Below, piece after piece: positions 36,390 to 44,876 of a DNA stretch of 64,000 nt. This DNA comes from Flectobacillus roseus. GTDB lineage: Bacteria; Bacteroidota; Bacteroidia; Cytophagales; Spirosomataceae. Numbering within the stretch: position 1 is the first letter of the stretch; every line of letters starts with the position of its first letter. Position numbers and translations under genes: made by a program. A model generated the notes under the pieces. It was given only the letters and a program-made list of their open reading frames with translations, ran no database searches and had not been told where the DNA came from. The stretch lies in assembly GCF_030056665.1 (NCBI RefSeq), contig NZ_JASHIG010000002.1; one strand, 5' to 3'.

Positions 36390-37097
36390 ATGAAATATGT
36401 AAGTTTTACGACCTATTTTTCTTCACCTAGAACTGGTAGGTATTTAATTGCTTGTGCTAATGACACAAAAAGATGTATCAAACTTTATAAGGCAAATCTC
36501 AAAGTAGCTCAGGCTTTTCATCCTTTATTAGGTTGTTTGGAGGTAGTGCTCCGAAATGGAGTAAATGACCAATTAACAACCCATTTCGCAGACCCTAACT
36601 GGATAATCAACCAAAAAAATGGTTTTATGGTTGATCCACTACTCACACATACCAATAAAAAGACTGGTAAAATTACAACAAACAGGTTTATCCTAAATTC
36701 TGTTAAGAGCGCAGAAGATAAATTACGAAAAAGAGGAATTGCTATTACAAGTGGGCGGATAATCTCTGAACAAACCTTTGGCTTTTGGACGGACTTATTT
36801 GAAAATCACCATTACAAAATATTGAAAGGTCGACCAATAAAACTTTTTAAACATCTTCCCTCTGGTTATGGTAGAACTCAAGTATTAAATGAACTTACAA
36901 AAGTTCGACAATTTAGAAATAGAATTAACCATAATGAACCCATTTGTTTTGTTGGGGTGTCGATTGACTTTTCTATTACTATAGGTGTCTACAATTCAAT
37001 TTTAAATCTTTTGAAGTGGATAGATCCTGAGCTAATAAATTGGATTAAGGATATCGACAAAATAAATGCGACTGTAACCAAAGGTCTGAAAATATAA
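36390..37097 (+). CDS. Abi-family protein with HEPN-type RNase motif
   Basis: A 235-residue protein resembling Abi-like (AbiD/AbiF-type) abortive-infection proteins. HPLLGCLEVVLRNGVNDQL near the N-terminus and EQTFGFWTDLF in the middle are typical blocks, and VRQFRNRINHNEPI contains R176-x4-H181, the HEPN ribonuclease signature. Such proteins are thought to cleave RNA upon phage infection, causing growth arrest. I chose ATG 36390 over the TTG at 36312. No antitoxin is apparent; the MltR-like gene upstream and the 157-residue gene downstream are the neighbours. Defence is inferred from family and motif. Confidence 0.78.
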   Translation: MKYVSFTTYFSSPRTGRYLIACANDTKRCIKLYKANLKVAQAFHPLLGCLEVVLRNGVNDQLTTHFADPNWIINQKNGFMVDPLLTHTNKKTGKITTNRFILNSVKSAEDKLRKRGIAITSGRIISEQTFGFWTDLFENHHYKILKGRPIKLFKHLPSGYGRTQVLNELTKVRQFRNRINHNEPICFVGVSIDFSITIGVYNSILNLLKWIDPELINWIKDIDKINATVTKGLKI

Positions 37098-37112
37098 CAT
37101 CATCTTTACTTT

Positions 37113-37160
37113 TGCTGGATTCCAATCCAACAATCAATTTCTTTAGGATTTTATCCTAAA
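37113..37160 (+). repeat. Accessory 3' repeat, copy after Abi gene
   Basis: TGCTGGATTCCAATCCAAC, then TTTCTTTAGGATTTTATCCT. A shorter first hairpin is followed by the second palindrome TTTAGGATTTTATCCTAAA. It starts 16 nt past the stop. Confidence 0.7.
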
Positions 37161-37326
37161 TTTGGACAAAGCCATTCTGAACCCAAATGAAATGTAGAAT
37201 TTTCTATATTTTGTTAATTGAAAAACTTAAAAGAAGGGTTGATTTGAGTTTTATAATACTTCATTTTAAACAAAAATCTGCAGTAAAAAAATCATTTTTT
37301 ACAACCTTAAACCGACATGCATAATT

Positions 37327-37800
37327 GTGAATTGGATAATCAGAAATACCCGTAAACTCAAATTTCATACAAATTTAAAAGTTTTGTTGGAGCATATTCA
37401 GGATGAAATTAGTAATCTAAAGTGGCTAATCTCAGATTTAGAGTTGAACACTGACCAACTAAAATATCTACCAATTAATCATGACAAAGACTGGTTTTTA
37501 ATCTCTGCAGAAGAAATGAATGTTCTCCGTAAAACAGAAATTCAAATAATTTGGGGCGTATTTGTCGGACTCCTTAAAACTCAAGAAATTGAGCCTTCAC
37601 AAATTGATTTACCTTTTGCTGATGGAAATGGTCAAATATGGAAAAATGGGAATCTACAGGTGGAGCAGGCAAAGATTGAAATAATTGCTTGGGATAGTTC
37701 ATACACTACCATTAAGTTCACTGACCCTAGTATGTCCGAAAAATTTAAAGCCTATTTTCAGGAAGCAATCGAGTTGGAACGGTATAAATGGAAAAACTAA
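37327..37800 (+). CDS. Hypothetical cytosolic protein, immunity-like size and context
   Basis: A 157-residue soluble protein without signal peptide or membrane helix that I cannot assign to a named family. The N-terminal 45 residues are helical; the centre has EIQIIWGVFVGLLK and the C-terminal part IEIIAWDSSYTTIKFTDPSM followed by SEKFKAYFQEAIELE. The only plausible initiation codon near the 5' end is GTG 37327. Acidic composition, small size and position among immunity- and defence-like orphans suggest an immunity-type role, which is inference only. The DUF4259 gene follows about 110 nt later. Confidence 0.7.
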   Translation: MNWIIRNTRKLKFHTNLKVLLEHIQDEISNLKWLISDLELNTDQLKYLPINHDKDWFLISAEEMNVLRKTEIQIIWGVFVGLLKTQEIEPSQIDLPFADGNGQIWKNGNLQVEQAKIEIIAWDSSYTTIKFTDPSMSEKFKAYFQEAIELERYKWKN

Positions 37801-37911
37801 GTGTGTTGTATCCTTTCTAAAAAGAACTTCACAGTATATCCTATTTATAAAAGCATTCTTTTGCAAATATTAAAACCATATGTAACCTTTAACAATTTAA
37901 CTCAAAAATTT

Positions 37912-38331
37912 ATGGGAGCTTGGGGATACAAGTATTATGAAGATGATGATGCCTTTGATTTTATGGACGAAATCGAAGCATCCGAAAATCCAAAAGAACT
38001 AATTGAAGATGCCTTAGAAACTGCCTTAGAATCTGACTTTATTGACTCCACGGAAGGAAATGCGGTTATTGTTTCCGCAACTTATATTGACCGTCAGACA
38101 AATGGCACAAGGTTCTCTGAAAGTGAAACTGGCGAAATATTAGATGTTGACTCTTTTCCTGACAGAAATCCTAGCATAGACCTGTCTGACCTAAAAGAGA
38201 AGGCGGTGATTGCCTTAGAAAAATTACTCGGAGAGGATTCTGAACTTAAGGAACTTTGGCAAGAGAATGAAGAGGATTATCCTTTTTGGAGAAAAGGGAT
38301 AGAAAAACTCATTGAAAGATTGAATAAATAG
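37912..38331 (+). CDS. DUF4259 family protein
   Basis: A 139-residue acidic cytosolic protein whose opening MGAWGYKYYEDDDAFDFMDE is the hallmark of DUF4259 proteins, followed by a helical acidic body (ALEKLLGEDSELKELW). I chose ATG 37912 because the upstream in-frame extension shows no family similarity. DUF4259 proteins are usually single orphans and have been noted near toxin-immunity genes, but no activity is known. Its stop is followed after 10 nt by a full copy of the accessory 3' repeat. Confidence 0.82.
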   Translation: MGAWGYKYYEDDDAFDFMDEIEASENPKELIEDALETALESDFIDSTEGNAVIVSATYIDRQTNGTRFSESETGEILDVDSFPDRNPSIDLSDLKEKAVIALEKLLGEDSELKELWQENEEDYPFWRKGIEKLIERLNK

Positions 38332-38340
38332 TATCTCCTC

Positions 38341-38395
38341 GCTAGTGCTGGATTCCTATCCAGCACTCATTTTTTCTAAGGATTCAAGCCTATTA
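38341..38395 (+). repeat. Accessory 3' repeat, full copy after DUF4259 gene
   Basis: GTGCTGGATTCCTATCCAGC completes the first stem with AC, then CATTTTTTC gives the T-run and TAAGGATTCAAGCCTAT a degenerate second palindrome. The stem-plus-T-run makes it look like an intrinsic terminator. It starts 10 nt after the stop. Confidence 0.8.
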
Positions 38396-38431
38396 TAATC
38401 ATATCTATTAATCTCAATCCCTCAAATCACC

Positions 38432-39187
38432 TTGGCACTATATTTTTCTAATTACTACACGTTCTTAGACTTAACTAGAATCCTCTTAGAAAGCATTTTG
38501 CCAGCTTTAATTTTATTTCCATTTCTCCTACTTTTGGCAAAAAACCAGACGAAAGTAAAGTCCATTATTATCCTTGTGCTTATCTTTTGGGTCTATCAAA
38601 TTTTATTGAAAGCTCCAACCCAAACTCAGCATATACAAATCATACATAGTAAATGGAATTGGACAGGTAAAATCTTTACAATTACTTTTGGAAATTGCAT
38701 ATACTACCTAATTAGAGAAAGGCTAAAACCATTTGATTTTATTGGATTTAAAAAGGAATCAATTTTTCTCAAAAGGCCACTCATAGTAGCAAGCTTACCT
38801 ATTTTATTAGCTTTCTTCTCTTATTTTAATCCAAAAACAGAATATGACTTCGAAACATTATTGTACGAGTCAACGATGCCAGGGATTGATGAAGAAATCA
38901 TGTTTAGAGCTGTCCTTTTAGGTATTATGCTGAATGCTTTAAAAGAAAGAATTTCTTTTTTCAACCTATCTATTAGAAATCCAAGTCTCATCCTAAATGG
39001 ACTGTTATTTGGTTTGGTTCATGGGGTTCAGATTACAAAAGAACTAGACGTAAATTTTGATTACCTAATGGGGTTAGGCACCTTTTTCTATGGTTATTTG
39101 TATGGTTGGATAACTATTCAAAGCAGGGGTATTTTGTTGGGAGTGTTTAGCAATGTATTAATACACCTCATCCCAATGATTAAGTAA
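38432..39187 (+). CDS. CPBP-family intramembrane metalloprotease
   Basis: A 251-residue protein with about seven helices. Residues 152-159 give the EExxxR motif (E154, E155, R159 in GIDEEIMFRA), and FGLVH (193-197) is the FxxxH motif; a later NVLIHLIPM carries the third conserved site. These identify the CPBP (CAAX protease/bacteriocin-processing) family. Members process prenylated proteins or confer bacteriocin immunity, and in this context of orphan immunity-like genes the latter is plausible. The start is taken as TTG 38432, since no ATG lies before the first helix. Confidence 0.82.
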   Translation: MALYFSNYYTFLDLTRILLESILPALILFPFLLLLAKNQTKVKSIIILVLIFWVYQILLKAPTQTQHIQIIHSKWNWTGKIFTITFGNCIYYLIRERLKPFDFIGFKKESIFLKRPLIVASLPILLAFFSYFNPKTEYDFETLLYESTMPGIDEEIMFRAVLLGIMLNALKERISFFNLSIRNPSLILNGLLFGLVHGVQITKELDVNFDYLMGLGTFFYGYLYGWITIQSRGILLGVFSNVLIHLIPMIK

Positions 39188-39351
39188 CTAAAGAATTTCA
39201 AGCGTTTTCTATCAATAAAAACCTATTGGAGATTAAAAATACAATTCAATATTAAAGTAGTTTTGGTCTTCGATGCAAAAGAAATATCTTTAGTACCTAG
39301 ATAGAGTATCTTATTATTCAACATAAATCACGATAAACACACTTATTTCTT

Positions 39352-40074
39352 ATGTCTCAAGTAGCAGAGTTTGATTGGTTAAATTGGCTTCTAAATCTAG
39401 TATTAGCGTATTATATAGGTAGTTTCATTTGGGAATTTCTAAAAAAATATTTTGTAATGGTACGTCTTTTCGATATTGAAAAAGGGAATCAAAATGAATT
39501 GATTCATTTTGTAACCATTTCAAAACAACAACTTGAAAATATTCAAACCACATATCAGTGGGAATCCTATGATGAATACGACAATCGAGTAACAGAATAC
39601 ATGGAATTGCTATTCGATAACCTAACGCAAAAACATAAAGGAAAAGAGACGTCAAATCTATTTTGGAAAGAGCTTACCAGAGGACAAAAAATCTTTTGGT
39701 CCTTTTTAGCATTTTCGGGAGAAGTAGATAATGGTGGGGTAAACCAATTTTTACATAACAAGGGCGAACATTTGAATGCGGTCAGACAAGTGATGGTTGA
39801 GCTAAATCAGACAGAGCTTTTGAAACTCTATGATAATTTCCTAGCAGAACTTAAGAAAAATAGTTTAAAAATGAATTGGTACCTTAGCTTATCTCAAACT
39901 ACTATTCTGAGTAAAAACCAAAGACACAGAGCCTATTTGAAAAGTCTTGAACTACTAGATTCTCCAGAAGAGCTAAATGACTATTTTTATTCAGACGAGT
40001 GCAGACTCCAGTGGGACAAGGCGATGAGTGACTATATTGAAAGTAATTTACAACAGTTTGCCCTCATAAATTAA
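39352..40074 (+). CDS. DUF4375 (DMP19-like) protein with N-terminal membrane anchor
   Basis: A 240-residue protein. A hydrophobic stretch at residues 12-28 (LLNLVLAYYIGSFIWEF) may anchor it; the C-terminal domain matches DUF4375/DMP19 by FWSFLAFSGEVDNGGVNQFL and the later LYDNFLAELKK. In Neisseria DMP19 is a DNA mimic that binds a repressor; DUF4375 proteins in other bacteria are orphans or immunity-like. The membrane anchor argues against a DNA-mimic role here. It stands alone, with about 165 nt before and 220 nt after. Confidence 0.75.
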   Translation: MSQVAEFDWLNWLLNLVLAYYIGSFIWEFLKKYFVMVRLFDIEKGNQNELIHFVTISKQQLENIQTTYQWESYDEYDNRVTEYMELLFDNLTQKHKGKETSNLFWKELTRGQKIFWSFLAFSGEVDNGGVNQFLHNKGEHLNAVRQVMVELNQTELLKLYDNFLAELKKNSLKMNWYLSLSQTTILSKNQRHRAYLKSLELLDSPEELNDYFYSDECRLQWDKAMSDYIESNLQQFALIN

Positions 40075-40292
40075 TAGGCGATAATAAATACCTTCTACAC
40101 GCAACAGTTTTAGGCAGTAAAAAAGAGGAAGCATTTCAATAAATTGAGGAGGTTGATGGCTGTTTTACTGTCTGTTACTAACAAATCACCTATTTATTAA
40201 ATTATTCGTTCTCAACACTAGACAGATTCCCATTTCGATATTTATTGCTAATTTTCCAAAGTTCTTATTAATTCCTCAACCCATTCTGTCAG

Positions 40293-40712
40293 ATGAAATT
40301 TACACCTTATTCTTTATTTGCCATTACTTCAACGCTTTTATTGGGTCTTGGTACTATATTTGCCTCGCGAACATTTGATATTATCTTACACGATTCCTTT
40401 TACGTAATAGGATATCTTCCCATCTCCATCTCATTTAGCCTCATTTCAGGATTGATGGCGCTAATCTATTTTATACTACAAAAAGCTGGAAAACGTATAA
40501 ATCAAAAGATAGGATTTTGGCATTGGAGTCTTTTTAATTTTGGATGGGTTCTTTTAGCCATTTCCTTCAATTTGGAACAATTAATCAAAAATTACAATGT
40601 GGTCGAATATGAAATTATGGGGTTATTGTTAGGTGGTTTGACTACGTTTTTGATCAGTTTTCTGACCTTCGCTTTTGGCATTTTCAAAGCTTTTAGAAAT
40701 AAAGATATTTAA
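40293..40712 (+). CDS. Four-helix membrane protein resembling a haem-copper oxidase subunit I fragment
   Basis: A 139-residue integral membrane protein with four helices (about 8-25, 38-62, 75-93, 107-133). Residues 28-43, FDIILHDSFYVIGYLP, resemble the block DIxLHDTYYVVAHFH of cytochrome oxidase subunit I at helix X, and the following helix pair has similar spacing. The haem-ligand histidines that come next in the oxidase are replaced here (Y41, P43), and no copper-site histidines exist. It therefore cannot be an oxidase; it may derive from one or merely share a membrane motif. No respiratory genes are adjacent. Function unknown. Confidence 0.7.
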   Translation: MKFTPYSLFAITSTLLLGLGTIFASRTFDIILHDSFYVIGYLPISISFSLISGLMALIYFILQKAGKRINQKIGFWHWSLFNFGWVLLAISFNLEQLIKNYNVVEYEIMGLLLGGLTTFLISFLTFAFGIFKAFRNKDI

Positions 40713-41126
40713 ACTTTTTCGCTACGGTTGAATAAATTCATCAGCTAAGTGGAATCTTTCGTTCAGAACTATATTACTATTAATGATAGCGCTAAACCCA
40801 TGATACACTTTATCCAGAGTATCTTTTTCTTCTATTTATTAACTTGGTGTTTCTAATCTGATGTTCACACCATTTTGGGATATCACAAAAGGAAGACAAT
40901 CTTTGGTTTGGACCAACGGACGTCTGAGGTTTTAGACAAACGATACTTCGTATCTGGCATGACAATAGGTAGACTTCAAAATTCTAAGTAGTACATGCTT
41001 GAGAAACCCTAACTTTTCTTCCCTATTGTTGTAATACTAAAGCCTATTTTGATATATTTGGAGTATAATAAAACTACCTATTTTAAATTTCCTATTACTT
41101 CACACCAATCACAAAAACCTCTAGCT
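40713..41126 (+). other. Gene-free stretch
   Basis: About 410 nt without a credible gene or a clear hairpin. The only in-frame extension of the downstream gene reaches a TTG at 41049 and has no coding character. Confidence 0.5.
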
Positions 41127-42284
41127 ATGCTTTACATCCGTCAAATAAGAATAATGCTATTATTCTTCGCTATTCTAGGTATAAACCTTTGTTTTGGACA
41201 AACCGTAAAGGTAAAATCCGACTCCACCAAATTCAATAAAATAGTCTTCGAAAATACTAGCTCGTTTCAATTTGATGGCACAAAGCCTATTGGAAAAGGT
41301 TGGGATATTTTAGAGAAGCAATTTTCTGATAATCAATTTGTCGCATGGGGAGAATATCATAATTCAAAGCAGCTTTCGCAATTATCAAGCTATGTACTTG
41401 AAGCGGCTTCAAAAAATGGATTTAAAAATTGGTGCGTCGAAACAAGTCCGTTTGTCGCAAAAGAACTGAAGCAAATTTCAAGAACAAAAAATCCCGTTGA
41501 TAGCATAATCAAGTTGTCAAAAGACAAAGGGAAATATGGTACCTTTCCTTTCTTCCGAACCAAGGAAGATGCAGAAATGCTAGTAGTTGCCAACAAATAC
41601 AATTACAATATTTGGGGTATCGACCAAGAATATCAAATGGCGTTTACCTACGTAATCAATAAGGCATTTCATTTGCAATCTCCCAATTTTAAAGCAAGAT
41701 ATCAGGCGGTGTATGACAGCCTAATCGCTAAATGGTGGATGCCCAAAGTTAAGTTGCTCGACAGCTTAAAAAAGGGAATTACTCAACCAGAACTAAAGGC
41801 AGCGCTCGAGGATATTAAAATTTCAAGAACTATTTATTATGAAGACAATAACCTCATGAGGGCGACGCTCATGAAAAAGAATTTTTATCAGTATTACGAC
41901 CATACCAAGGACAAAAATAAAAAAGTCTTTTTCAAATTAGGTGCCAATCATCTTGCCAAAGGGCAGAATTTGTCAACACATTTATATGACCTTGGTAACG
42001 CTGTCTTCGAACTTTCACAGCATAATCAAACCAATTTTGCCAATGTATTTTTCTTAAACAGATATTATATTACCGAAAAAGGAGAACTCATCGATGATTT
42101 AGAGGACCCAGATGGGGAATATCCAAAAGAGTTTTTGAAATTATACCAGAAAGACCAATGGGTAGTGGTGGATATGCGCCCCTTGAGAGTAAGGTATAAA
42201 AACGACAAAACATTGAGCGAGGCGACATATCAAATTATGGATAAATATGATTTTATCGTAGTCTCACCAGAGGTTATGAAGTAA
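41127..42284 (+). CDS. Exported protein of the erythromycin-esterase/ChaN-like (GExH) type
   Basis: A 385-residue exported protein. The signal peptide core is IMLLFFAILGINLCFG, ending before QTVKV. The mature part begins with GWDILEKQFSDNQFVAWGEYHNS, a GE-x-H motif like that in the EreA/ChaN/TIKI superfamily, and NWCVETSPF supplies the second Glu. FKLGANHLAKG further on is also compatible. These enzymes hydrolyse lactones or peptides, or bind haem; which applies is not clear. I chose ATG 41127 over TTG 41049. It stands alone between lipoprotein genes. The family call is moderate; the signal peptide is clear. Confidence 0.72.
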   Translation: MLYIRQIRIMLLFFAILGINLCFGQTVKVKSDSTKFNKIVFENTSSFQFDGTKPIGKGWDILEKQFSDNQFVAWGEYHNSKQLSQLSSYVLEAASKNGFKNWCVETSPFVAKELKQISRTKNPVDSIIKLSKDKGKYGTFPFFRTKEDAEMLVVANKYNYNIWGIDQEYQMAFTYVINKAFHLQSPNFKARYQAVYDSLIAKWWMPKVKLLDSLKKGITQPELKAALEDIKISRTIYYEDNNLMRATLMKKNFYQYYDHTKDKNKKVFFKLGANHLAKGQNLSTHLYDLGNAVFELSQHNQTNFANVFFLNRYYITEKGELIDDLEDPDGEYPKEFLKLYQKDQWVVVDMRPLRVRYKNDKTLSEATYQIMDKYDFIVVSPEVMK

Positions 42285-42369
42285 AAAGACATAATTGCTG
42301 AAAATAGATGATTTCTTAAGTGTATTAGCCAGTAAAATATTCTCATCTTAAAACCTTAGAAAAATTACC

Positions 42370-42819
42370 ATGAAGCCAATTAATAGCACTTTACTCCTAG
42401 GAATTTTCTTGTTTGTGACCTATTCCAGCTGTGAGAGAGCGAACACAATCCCACAGGAAAATGAAAAAGTTATTGAAGTTCAAACTGGCAAAGAGACCAC
42501 CATACGATTCAACGACAATACCTATGTCTTTACGCTCAAGTCTGTAGATGATGCGCGTGTACCTGATTGCAATCTTCACTATGGCAGCTTATTGCCAGCG
42601 AAGTTGAGTATAGAGGTAAATAAACAAACTTACAATTATGAGTTTTTTAGCTGTAAACTTGATGAAGAATTTAGCTGGACCGAGCTTAACAATCGACCAG
42701 AATCAATCAAAGAAACAAAGACTATAAATGATCACACTGAATTCAGGGTATCAAAAGTTTCGACAACGAATCAAAAGGATCTCGGTGCAAGCATTCGAAT
42801 TATTGTACGTAACAAATAG
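42370..42819 (+). CDS. Small lipoprotein, unknown function
   Basis: A 149-residue protein with a lipoprotein signal (LLLGIFLFVTYSSC, Cys21). The mature part is short and beta-rich, with two further cysteines (DCNLHYGS and FFSCKLDEE) that could form a disulfide. No family is recognised. It starts 85 nt after the GExH-type gene and is followed after 29 nt by a copy of the accessory repeat stem. Confidence 0.75.
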   Translation: MKPINSTLLLGIFLFVTYSSCERANTIPQENEKVIEVQTGKETTIRFNDNTYVFTLKSVDDARVPDCNLHYGSLLPAKLSIEVNKQTYNYEFFSCKLDEEFSWTELNNRPESIKETKTINDHTEFRVSKVSTTNQKDLGASIRIIVRNK

Positions 42820-42847
42820 CGTTGAAATTATATGAAATATATTTGAT

Positions 42848-42875
42848 AGTGCTGGTAGTTAGTCCAGCACTTTTA
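42848..42875 (+). repeat. Accessory 3' repeat, first stem only
   Basis: AGTGCTGGTAGTTAGTCCAGC then ACTTTT: the terminator-like stem is present, while the second AGGATTTTATCCT palindrome is absent. Confidence 0.65.
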
Positions 42876-42904
42876 ATAACTTTGGAAGTCAAATTCTGAA
42901 ATCC

Positions 42905-43765
42905 TTGAAACAAAAATCTAACACCTTGAAAACTATTATCTATCCATTGGCACTTCTTCTAAGCTCCTGTTTACAAGATAACTACATCGCCAACCCAAAT
43001 GATTATCCAGCTTCATGGATACCTAACATCTTGGATAAATTTCAAGAAGGTCGAAATCGATTTGAAGCAATAAGTATGACATTTCCAGAAAACTTAATCC
43101 TATTTTCTGGTACACTCTCGGATAGCCTACATTTTAGTCTGAACAGCATTTTGCTTTGCAGACAACCAGCAAGCAAACCTCCTTTCAAACAAGATACCCT
43201 TAAAACAGGATTACAAATCACGGTATGTCCGACACAAAATCTGGGTATGTTTGAAGATTTTGATTCCATTCCTCCTGCCCCGCAATTCCTTGAAAAAAGT
43301 ACGGAAATCGACAGCCTTGCCACGATTAGGGATTACAACAAATGGATTTCAAGAAAAAGGAATTTGATACAAGCAATTCCAGTAATCATTTGTAATGCAG
43401 GAGTTGAAAAAATCTTACTTGAACAACAAGATAAAAAACTGACGATGATTCAAGAAGCCAAGGATGAATTAGGTAACTGGAGACCTATTGAATATTGGAT
43501 TTTTCCAAGGTGTGGTTATAGCCGTGCACCTATTGAACTCTTGCCAAATGATTTGATTTTAACCAGAATAATTCGATACAAGGGTGATTTTGAAACAGAT
43601 CTTAGATTAAAATTAAGGAGCAATCTGCATGTGTATTATTCTAATAGCTACCGCGGGACAATTCATAAAAGCCAATTCAATTTACCCGAAAGAGTACAGC
43701 GAAATTATTCGGAAGATGGCAAGATTGGTAAACACACCTCAGATATGTTTTTTCTAAATTATTAG
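42905..43765 (+). CDS. Lipoprotein, unknown function
   Basis: A 286-residue lipoprotein: IIYPLALLLSSC provides the lipobox (Cys22). The mature protein has no motif that I recognise. Start is TTG 42905, because no ATG precedes the signal peptide in frame; it places the basic residues KQK directly before the hydrophobic core. A segment of about 40 residues near the middle is rich in proline and cysteine. The next gene starts 65 nt later. It is one of several orphan lipoproteins in this array. Confidence 0.72.
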   Translation: MKQKSNTLKTIIYPLALLLSSCLQDNYIANPNDYPASWIPNILDKFQEGRNRFEAISMTFPENLILFSGTLSDSLHFSLNSILLCRQPASKPPFKQDTLKTGLQITVCPTQNLGMFEDFDSIPPAPQFLEKSTEIDSLATIRDYNKWISRKRNLIQAIPVIICNAGVEKILLEQQDKKLTMIQEAKDELGNWRPIEYWIFPRCGYSRAPIELLPNDLILTRIIRYKGDFETDLRLKLRSNLHVYYSNSYRGTIHKSQFNLPERVQRNYSEDGKIGKHTSDMFFLNY

Positions 43766-43830
43766 GTAGTTTTACAAAGTTGCTTCTATGTAATATTGAA
43801 CGCAACTCAAAAAATATTTTTACCCAAACG

Positions 43831-44346
43831 ATGACTGATTCTATTTTAACAAAGGACACAAAAGCAAAAATCAAAAGACTAGCCTATTATCAAATCATCG
43901 GAGGCTTAGTCGGCACACTCTTATCTATTTATTCAATTATCAAAAGTGAGTCACCAGCCAGTTACATCTATTTTTTGGCAGCAACGCTTATGGTGTTTAA
44001 TTTATTCACTATTTTTTCTGGTCAGCAATTAATAACAGGTAAAGTTAAAAGAGGTCTTTTACTTTCATTAATTTGTCAAATCCCACAAATTATCAATTTT
44101 ACTATAGCTGGATTTGGATTCACTTTAGTTTCTGGAATTCTGATCTCAATCGGCGTTGACTATACCCAATCATTTAAGTTGGTTATGAACAGTGGCTTCT
44201 CAATGTTAGCCTTCAATTGGAACAATCAAGATGCGTCGATTATCTTCAACATAAATATTGTGGCAGCCTTCTGGACTGCGCAAACTGTAAAAATTCAAGA
44301 GGAGATTAAATATAGAGAAAGGTTGCTTGAGGGGTTGACTTTGTAG
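43831..44346 (+). CDS. Membrane protein, unknown function
   Basis: A 171-residue protein with three or four hydrophobic helices (YQIIGGLVGTLLSIYSII, IYFLAATLMVFNLFTIF, LLLSLICQIPQIINFTIAGF). The C-terminal tail WTAQTVKIQEEIKYRERLLE is a short helix. No family is recognised. I chose ATG 43831. A degraded copy of its 3' end lies 430 nt downstream (44770-44813), which indicates a former paralogue. Confidence 0.7.
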   Translation: MTDSILTKDTKAKIKRLAYYQIIGGLVGTLLSIYSIIKSESPASYIYFLAATLMVFNLFTIFSGQQLITGKVKRGLLLSLICQIPQIINFTIAGFGFTLVSGILISIGVDYTQSFKLVMNSGFSMLAFNWNNQDASIIFNINIVAAFWTAQTVKIQEEIKYRERLLEGLTL

Positions 44347-44431
44347 GCTTTTGAGTGTTTATCAATAATAATTTAATAAATTCAGCTTGTTTACTGTATC
44401 AAACCTGAATTAACACCTAAAAACTCAAACT

Positions 44432-44659
44432 ATGATCTATCTAGATGTGCCTGATGATAGCATCAATCTGGGTGCCCTCCTATTTTCCCTTGTAATTATT
44501 TTAATGGGAGTGACTGGCATCATAATATTTAGCTTTCTAAAACTTATTAATATCTATCGTCAAGGCTATTCCTCAATTATTCGAACAGCACTTTTTTATG
44601 TTTCTGTGGGTATCTCATTCGTTTGGTTAGTTTCATTTATAATGAATTGGTTCGCTTGA
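44432..44659 (+). CDS. Small two-helix membrane protein
   Basis: A 75-residue protein with two hydrophobic helices separated by a basic turn (FLKLINIYRQGYSS). No family is recognised. It lies between the 171-residue membrane protein gene and the remnant of a related gene. Confidence 0.6.
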   Translation: MIYLDVPDDSINLGALLFSLVIILMGVTGIIIFSFLKLINIYRQGYSSIIRTALFYVSVGISFVWLVSFIMNWFA

Positions 44660-44769
44660 AACTGCCGAATTGTGAGTTAGTCAGATATACGAGATAGAAA
44701 TAGGTGATTTAAAATTAAAAATGTGAGTTGCTAACGCTACCCTAAGACATACAAATCTTGCTGTATCTC

Positions 44770-44813
44770 GAATTACTCAAATTGTAAAAATTCAAGAGGA
44801 AAATAAGTATTGA
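44770..44813 (+). pseudogene. Remnant of the 3' end of a paralogue of the 171-residue membrane protein
   Basis: The stretch encodes ITQIVKIQEENKY followed by a stop, close to TAQTVKIQEEIKY at the end of the gene at 43831-44346, and the DNA shares GTAAAAATTCAAGAGGA exactly. No intact reading frame precedes it, so it is a gene fossil. Confidence 0.6.
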
Positions 44814-44876
44814 GATAAGTGTCTTGACGAGTAGGCTTTGTAAGTTAAGAGTAAGCGAACAACATTAAATTAAAAT

